A stretch of DNA of 64,000 nucleotides from Przewalskia tangutica (lineage: Eukaryota > Streptophyta > Magnoliopsida > Solanales > Solanaceae): assembly GCA_029844215.1 (NCBI GenBank), contig CM056728.1:8396001-8460000 (forward strand), in the 5' to 3' direction. Made by a program: the position numbers and the translations under genes. The stretch's first letter is position 1. Each line of letters opens with the position of its first letter. Below, piece after piece: positions 57,325-64,000 of this stretch. The notes below the pieces were generated by a model. That model ran no database searches and had not been told where the DNA came from. It worked only from the letters and a program-made list of their open reading frames with translations.

Positions 57325-59788
57325 ATGCGAAGTAGGAGAGGAGCATACACTCCTATCCCTTTGAACCCTGAAATTGAGAGATTGTGCAGACAGCACAGGA
57401 AAGAAAAGAGAATTGTTGATTCATTAGCGATGGGAGATCAACAAAATAACAATTTGGTGAATGATGAGTTACCGTCTGTCTTAAGACAAGTCCCTGCAGA
57501 AAGGAGTTTGGAGGACTATGTGATGCCGACTATTACAGGGGTGCAGACTTACATCAGGCTTCCAGCTGTGGAAGCTAATAACTTTGATATCAATCTTGCA
57601 CATGGTACAAGGCTCAATTCAGTTTTGGGGATTACCGTCTGAAGATCCCCATTTGCATCTAGAAAATTTTCTAGAGCTGTGTGCAACATTTAAGTACAGT
57701 AATGTTACTGATGATGTCATTTGGTTGAGACTCTTCCCATTCTCACTCAGGGATAGAGCAAAGAGCTGGTTGAACTCATTGCAGGCGAACTCCATCACTA
57801 CATGACAAGAATTAGCCCAGAAATTTCTTGCCAAATTTTTCCCTCCATCCAAAGCAGCAAGGCTCATAGGAGAGCTTAACAATTACTATCAGATGGATGG
57901 AGAGTCACTCTATGATGCATGGAGTGATTCAAAGATCTGCAGAGAAAGTGTCTGCATCATGAGATTGAGAAGTGGATGCTAGTCCATATATTCTATAATG
58001 GACTGTGTGGTACAACTCGTACCATAATTGATGTTGCAGCAGGAGGGACGTTCATGAGAAAGAGTTCCAATGAGGCACATGATTTGCTAGAAGACATGGC
58101 CACAAATAACCATCAGGGGGCCGATGAGAGAGCAATGAACAACAGGAAAGTGGCTGGGATTCATGAGTTGGATGCTATCACTGCATTAACTGCGCACGTT
58201 GCCACTTTGACAAAACAGATGCAGCGGAGTACTATGTCCGTGAATGATGTCCATACATCAGTGAGTTGTGAGATTTGTGGGGGTCCCCATACTTTTGATA
58301 GGTGTACAACAATGGACCCAAATAATGTGCCTATGAAGAAGGTTCAGGCAGTGGGGAATTTTTAGAGACCCTACAACAATGCGTTCTCTAACACATATAA
58401 TCAGGGGTGGAGAAATCACCCAAATATTTCATGGAAGAATGAACAAGGGCAGCAACCACAATTTCAGGCATCATCCTCACAGCAGTTCAGCCCACCAGAC
58501 CCACAAGAGAAGCCAGATGACATAAAAGCAGCACTGTTGACCTTGGCCAACTCTCAGACTCAATTCATGGTGGAAACTATGTCCTCAATTTCATCCTTAG
58601 CCAATACCCAGACACAATTTATGACAGAGACCAAGCAGTTCATGACAGAAACAAGATCCTCAATTAGGAACTTGGAGACTCAGATGGGGCAGTTGGCAGG
58701 AAAGTTGAATGACAGACCTCAGGGGACTCTCCCTAGTAATACAGTGATGAATCCAAGGGAGAAATGCCAGGAAATTAGCTTGAGAAATGGGAAGCAGTTA
58801 GAGCAGGTTGGATCTCAACCAGTGATGAAGAAGACAACTGAGGTAGATAAGGAGGGGGTTACTGATGATCACCCTATTTTAGAGAAGGTTCAACCCACAG
58901 TGATGAGGAAGTATACAGACAAAATTCATTACCCTCAAAGACTGCAGAATAAGGCTTTGGATAAGCAGTTTTTGAAATTTTTGGAGGTATTTAAAGAACT
59001 GCACATTAACCTTCCTTTCATTGAAACCTTGGAGCAAATGCCAGCCTATGTAAAGTTCATGAAAGACATCCTTTTTAAGAAAAGGAAGCTGGCAGATTAT
59101 GAGACAGTGGTGCTGACAGAGGAGTGCAGTGCTATCTTGCAGAAGAAGCTTTCCCCAAAGTTGAACAATACAACGAGTTTCACCTTACCTTGCACCATAG
59201 GGAAGGTTACATGTAAAAGGGCTTTATGTGATTTGGGGGAAAGTGTCAACCTGATGCCCCTCTCTGTGTTTAGAATATTTGGTTTGGGGGAGATGAGAAC
59301 AACGACAGTCACCCTGCAGCTAGCTGATCATTCAATTGTGCATCCCCAAGGAATAATTGAAGATGTGTTGGTACAAGTAGGTAAATTCATCTTTCCGTCT
59401 GATTTCCTAATTTTAGACATGGATGAAGATGAAAATATGTCCATCATACTTGGGAGACCATTTCTAGCCATAGGGTGGGCACTTATTGATGTTGAGAAAG
59501 GAGAGTTGAAGCTCAGAGTTCAAGACGAGGAGATGACCTTCAAAGTTTTCAAGCCTTCCACTGAACCACAAGTCACTAATAGATGTTTTGCTATTGGTGT
59601 AGTTGATAAAAAAAACTCCTCATGAAAGTTTCAAGGGTATTGATGCCCTTAGTGGTAAAAATTATGAACCTGCAAATGATGTCCAAGGGGTGAACCCTTC
59701 TGCACCTAGCCTTGTGAAAAAGAAGAGGAGGATGAGGAAGAGAATGGTACTGAAATGGATATGCGGAGGGGATACTCTACCCCCTTAA
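57325..59788 (+). pseudogene. Athila-like gag-protease, frame-disrupted
   Basis: The ATG at 57325 gives MRSRRGAYTPIPLNPEIERL. The gag core (HLENFLELCATFKYSNV..LRLFPFSLRDRAKSWLNSL) is reached only after a frameshift near 57600. A TGA at 57803 replaces Trp, a second shift lies near 57930, and a TAG at 58363 replaces Gln. A CX2CX3HX4C knuckle (CEICGGPHTFDRC) lies near 58270. From 58366 one frame is open to 59625, covering a coiled region with repeated NTQTQFMTET units and the retropepsin (LCDLGESVNLMPLSVF, about 59224; ILGRPFL, about 59449). An A8 run near 59610 shifts the frame again into a short tail (to 59788). Structural-protein family is certain; it is inactive. Confidence 0.88.
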
Positions 59789-60088
59789 TTTAGTAAGTAA
59801 ATTGCATCCGGCTAAAAGACGTTAAAGACAACACTACTTGGGAGGCAACCCAATGTTTTTAATTATGTTGTTTTCAATTTTTGTTTTAGTTTGTTTATTT
59901 TTGTCTTGAACAGTCTCACGATAGGATATTTTTATGTTGTTTTTTATGGCAGGTGGACTAGGAACTGACCCCGATTGAAATAGGAGACAAAAATGCTGAA
60001 AAAGGGGGAAACTGGTAGCAGCACCGTGGCGCCAACATGAAGGGCCACAACACCGAAAGTTCAGCGAGTCCAGATGCCGGTGCAATTT
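59789..60088 (+). mobile_element. Athila-like 3' internal noncoding region, part 1
   Basis: It contains the family landmark CTACTTGGGAGGCAACCCAA (59831-59850), normally found after pol. Its position only about 50 bp after the protease frame shows that pol has been deleted. A short GC-containing stretch (60018-60085: GGCGCCAACATGAAGGGCC) resembles the block in Copia A LTRs. Confidence 0.75.
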
Positions 60089-61316
60089 TGATGCGCGATT
60101 TATGCACACACTAAATGCAATTGCACGTGTCGTGATAAGTAATATAGTCTAGAAGACCGAGTTATCGTCCTCAGGGATTAGTGTCCAATTATCAACCTCT
60201 ATTCTGTAGTATCTATTTGGTAACCGATAATTTGATGAATTGTTTATAGCTATGATTATAGATGCTAACTAAATTACTTTATTTTACTTCAGATATGATG
60301 GAAATAGGGCTTCCAAATCTCCTCAAATATCCGCTCGCTTTACTCGTTAATGCAAATAATTATGGTTCTTCTTCTATTTTGAGATATCATGTTAACTAAG
60401 CCGTTTTATACTCCTGTTAAGGTAATATAAACACTCAACCCCAATGTAGAACCCTTCTATCTTTCGATGACAAGATTGACTACAAAGGAGGATTAAGAAC
60501 AATAACCTATCAAACTACACAAGTATCGGGGTACTTTCGTCCACGATTTAAACCTATGTTTATTCAACTATAGCATATTCACAATATCCCCTTTCGGATT
60601 TCGATTAGAAATCATATAATTTATGATAATTAGTGATCAATTAATTACCAAGCAAACAAAACAAATATTGAATAAATCTCAACAATAATAAGAAGAAACC
60701 AAAACATGCATTAATTCATAAGAACGAGGTTCAAGCGACTCGACATGGAAAGCCCTAAATTAAGTTAGTTCTTAGCCATAGACATGCCAAGAACTAAACT
60801 AATATCCAACATAAACTAAAAAGAAATAAAATAAAGAACAAGAAATTACACAAAAGTAAGTCTCCAATCTTGATCTCCAAGTTGTGATGAATTGTCAAGT
60901 GTGTGATTTTTAAATCTGACCTAAAAAGGTCATTTTTATAGCCTCAAAAACTCCCAACAACTTTTCTTTCTTGGCCTTGGCCCATTCCTATTCGGATTTG
61001 GCTGATTTCCGCCGACGCCGCGCTTACAATCAGCCATACTGAAACTTCGCTCTTCGTTCTTTGGGCGCCGTGGCGCTCGATCGCCGTTGGTCAGTGGCGC
61101 GCTACTGTTTCTCGCCCGGGTTGCCAACTTTTTAGCTTTTTGATCTCTGGAACCTCTGTTTCTGCCCTCTTTTCGCTCCTTTTCACCAATGTGTCACTTT
61201 AAACCATTATGACTCAAAAGAAAGAAAATATATCCTAAGACGACACATATTTGTACGAAAATGGGCAAAAGACTAACTAAAATGACTCAAAATGTGTATT
61301 TAAAATACACCGATCA
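60089..61316 (-). mobile_element. solo Athila-like LTR inside the Athila-like element
   Basis: A 1228-bp sequence, TGATGCGCGATTTATGCACA to AAAATACACCGATCA, flanked by the exact TSD AATTT (60084-60088, 61317-61321). It is in opposite orientation to its host, which belongs to the same broad family. It has a GC-rich block at about 61010-61110 and no internal sequence. Confidence 0.92.
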
Positions 61317-61321
61317 AATTT

Positions 61322-62517
61322 CAAGAATCTCATCCCAGACCTCTGTTATGACCGTTTTTTTGTTTTTGTAAGTTGTCCCTTTATTTTTAGTATTCACACA
61401 TTGGGGACAATGTGTCGATTAAGTTTGGGGGGTCTTACTTTGTTTTATTGTTTTTTTTAGTCTTTTTTATTGTCTTTGTGTTGTTCTATGAGTTTTTTAG
61501 TCATAATTTTTTTTAATGGATCATGTATGTGGTAGTTGCTAAAGATATTAAGTTGATAAAGTGGAATAATATAATGGAATTGAAAACAAAAATTTGTATG
61601 CTTAAGTTAGATATGTCAAAGATTCATGACATCTAATTATTTGAGATATTTATGTTTAGCATATGTGTGTCAGTTATGGAAAAAAAGGTTGAAAAATGTC
61701 TAAAAAATCTGTTTGCTTGTTATTTTAGGCAAAATAGTTAAGATATACATATTTAGGGAGATGAGTCAGACATTTCTTTGATAACCCTTCTGACCGTTCA
61801 TTACCTACCCTGACATAAATTATATCACTAGTCAGTCTCTTTGAGCCTAAAATAATATCTTTGTTTGACACCTTATGATTCATCTGTTGTACTATAAGTA
61901 ATAATGGAAAAATATTGGAATGAGAAGTGTTGAAAAAAAGAAAGATAAAAAAAGAATGAAAACTTGATGCACTCCAATGAAAAATATGCAAAAATCTAAG
62001 TTTGGGAGTGCTTGTTATTTATAATGGGTCTCAGTCTATCAAAAGAAAAGAGGGGAGAAAATAGGTATGAGACTAAAGAAAGTCAAAAAGAAAAAAAAAG
62101 TTGAATGAAAAATGTTTATGGTACGTAATTTGAACCTAAATGCATACTTTTACCTACCCCTGCCTAAGTCTACATTACAACCAGTAAAAGTCCTGATGAT
62201 CTTTAATGTGTATGTCTATGTTTAGTGAAGAATAGCAAGTAAACAGATCTAGCATTTTGGAAAAGATGAAATGAAATTGACATGCATAGGTTAAATGTTT
62301 ATGTTTCCATTGATTATGATCTAAGTGAATTTGCGAAATATCTAACTTGGAATTATAGATTGCTAAATATTTATGCTATGTATGTTCTAACATATTATCT
62401 CAGTTTTCATCCATAATTGTGAGGCAGCACTCTATAGTTACTTGATCCATTTCATAGAGTCTTTATTTTTTTTAATGCTTTACTCGAGGGCGAGTAAAGT
62501 ATAAGTTTGGAGGTGTT
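61322..62517 (+). mobile_element. Athila-like 3' internal noncoding region, part 2
   Basis: AT-rich spacer with TTGGGGACAATGTGTCGATT and AAGTTTGGGGGG (about 61400-61430). It then holds scattered AAGTTTGGGAG-type motifs (61997, 62500) and ends in AAGTTTGGAGGTGTT before the 3' LTR, the likely polypurine tract. No coding frame is recognised. Confidence 0.75.
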
Positions 62518-63804
62518 TGTTAAGTGTATTTTGTATACACTTTTGAGTCCTTTTAGTTAGTATTTTACTATTTTATTTTGCGTTTAGTATAGTGTTAGGT
62601 GTGTTTTTCTTTCTTTTGTGTCACATCGGTTATAAAGCAGAGAATACTACTTTTGAGGATGAAATTGCATAATCAAAGGCCAAGAAATTAAGCTTAAGAA
62701 GTCTCGGAAAGCATAAAAGAAATCTGACGAAGTCCGGATGGAAAAATGATGAAAAATCACAAAAATCGAGAAAATTGACGCCACCGGCGCCACGACACCA
62801 GACAGCAGCGCCGTGGCGCCTAAACTCCTGCGCCGACTGACGAAAATCAACGTGACCGGCGCCAGCCAGCAGGGCCGCGGCGCCGAGGCGGAAAATCATT
62901 GTTCTGGGATGAATTTTTTACAGGGTTTTTAGGGTCCGAAACATGATTTTTCTCAGATATAAAATCTCCAAACCTGACCTTATACCATACTGTTTATCAT
63001 ACTTTGAGGAGGCAAAGAAGGAGGCAAGAACAAGATTAGAGACACCTCATTGTTCAAGTTATTTTCTTTCCCTTTACTTTATTTCAGTTTATGTTGGATT
63101 GCAAATTAGTTCTTGACATGACAATGTTTAGGAGCTAATTACTTTAGTGCGGTTTTTCGTCGAATCTTCTTGAAACTCTTTCATATAGTTAATGCATAGT
63201 TATTGATTCATTCTTCAACATATTAAGATTTATTCAATATTGTTATGATTGCTTGATAATTAACTAACCATTAATTGTCATAACTTATATGATTTCGATT
63301 CAAAAGTCTGAAAGGTGAGATTTGAATATGCTGTAATTGTCTAGACATAGGTTAAAACTGTGGACGAAAGTACCCCGATACCTGTTTAGTATTTAAGGTT
63401 ATTGTTCTTAATCCTCCTGTGTGGTAAAATCTATCATAGAAATATAGAAGGTTTCTGCACAAGATTGAGCTCTTGTATGTCATAACTGAAATATAATGAT
63501 AGATTAGTTAACCTGCTATCTTAATAAGAAGAAGAATCATTAGCATTGCATTGACACGTGAAAGAGTGGATAGTTGAGGAGATTGGAAGCCTTATTTCCT
63601 TCATAACTGTTTAAACCAAAGTATTCATTCTTAGTTTATTTTCTGCACTTTACTATAATTTTAGTCTTAGTCATAAACCAAACCAAAGAATGTCAACCAA
63701 ATAGATACCATAGAATAAATAATCGATACTTAATAAACTAGTTACAGATCTTTATTACTTGAACGATACATACACTTGCTTAAGCATCTAGAAATATCGC
63801 AACA
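62518..63804 (+). mobile_element. Athila-like 3' LTR
   Basis: A 1287-bp LTR, TGTTAAGTGTATTTTG to ATATCGCAACA, followed by the TSD TCTAC. It carries the GC-rich block (about 62775-62890) and a short duplication around GGAGGCAA (about 63008-63028) not present in the 5' LTR. Confidence 0.9.
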
Positions 63805-64000
63805 TCTACGTAAAGAATGTAATAATGCATGTGTAAGTATATGCTTATATGTTGATGATATGATAATTTTGGGAACAAGTAAGGATGTAATTAACCAAAC
63901 TAAAGAAATGTTGTTTGCCGTTTTTGATATGAAAGATATGGGAATAATGGATAGATGGTTACATACTAACTCAATCCCATTATGTTGAAAAGATCCTTAG
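63805..64000 (+). pseudogene. Copia reverse transcriptase, continuation after the gypsy insertion
   Basis: It continues the Copia pol broken at 55862. The catalytic motif YVDD is at 63848-63859, inside CLYVDDMIILGTSKDVINQT. A frameshift lies between the insertion point and this motif. RNase H would follow beyond the window. Confidence 0.85.

Larger units (their letters stand above)
55863..63804 (+). mobile_element. Athila-like gypsy element, gag-protease only
   Basis: A 7942-bp insertion flanked by the exact TSD TCTAC (55858-55862, 63805-63809). It has LTRs at 55863-57164 and 62518-63804, a TGGCGCC-type primer-binding site, and a gag-protease region. The 3' noncoding region contains the family's TTGGGGACAATGTG...AAGTTTGGGG stretch (61400-61430). 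A purine-rich tract lies before the 3' LTR. Without the inserted solo LTR (1228 bp plus TSD) it is about 6.7 kb. Reverse transcriptase, RNase H and integrase are missing. The two LTRs differ at many sites, so the insertion is not recent. Confidence 0.92.

Noticed and set aside
57102..57350. Minus-strand frame across the primer-binding site
   Set aside because: It overlaps LTR, primer-binding site and gag start of the plus-strand element; shadow frame.
1..64000. A new defence or metabolic gene system
   Set aside because: Apart from one RING gene and one captured NTRC fragment, every supported coding remnant belongs to transposable elements; no gene cluster is present.

Overview
This window is repeat-dominated nuclear DNA of a flowering plant, most likely a eudicot. 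The signs are a spliced BOI-type RING gene, a captured piece of the plant-specific chloroplast gene NTRC, Stowaway and hAT MITEs, CACTA elements, and LTR retrotransposons primed by tRNA-Met or by a TGGCGCC-type site. The species cannot be fixed from the sequence. I see one credible intact host gene, a three-exon RING E3 ligase at 30933-31975. Nearly everything else is transposable elements nested in each other. Most insertions could be bounded to the base by target-site duplications (TSDs).

Left third (1-30187): a decayed Copia element (family A) holds everything here. Its 3' internal end (1468-1699) is split by a 22.2-kb Del/Tekay-like Ty3/gypsy element (1700-23930, TSD ATATG). That element's right LTR carries an inverted mosaic of LTR fragments (9913-13559) and a second, inverted Del/Tekay-like element (13678-23155, TSD ACGCC). 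Copia A resumes at 23936 and runs LTR-internal-LTR to 30187. The far left edge (1-1467) is the end of an Athila-like gypsy element in minus orientation.

Middle (30188-38908): the RING gene has a Stowaway MITE and a Copia LTR in its upstream region. Downstream lie a SINE-like piece and a CACTA-like terminus. A 3.57-kb hAT element with a broken transposase (33966-37536, TSD CTTTCAAC) interrupts the CACTA-like sequence, and a 179-bp hAT MITE (38030-38208, TSD TGTGTACT) sits at the CACTA end.

Right part (38909-64000): a plus-strand Copia (38909-43925) has a solo LTR inserted in its integrase (41419-42888, TSD ATGAT). Next come a minus-strand Copia RNase H remnant and a 3.9-kb CACTA element (45326-49230, TSD AGT) carrying three exons of NTRC. 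These are followed by a minus-strand Copia of family A type (to 53578), an Athila-like LTR fragment, and a plus-strand Copia pol. An Athila-like gypsy with gag and protease only (55863-63804, TSD TCTAC) is inserted at the reverse-transcriptase YVDD region of that pol, and it contains its own opposite-strand solo LTR (60089-61316, TSD AATTT).

Athila-like LTRs occur seven times, Del/Tekay-like LTRs (whole or partial) five times, and Copia A-type LTRs three times. The most unusual observations are the NTRC capture by CACTA, a GC-rich cassette shared by LTRs of unrelated superfamilies, and GC-restricted indel density between two otherwise near-identical LTRs.
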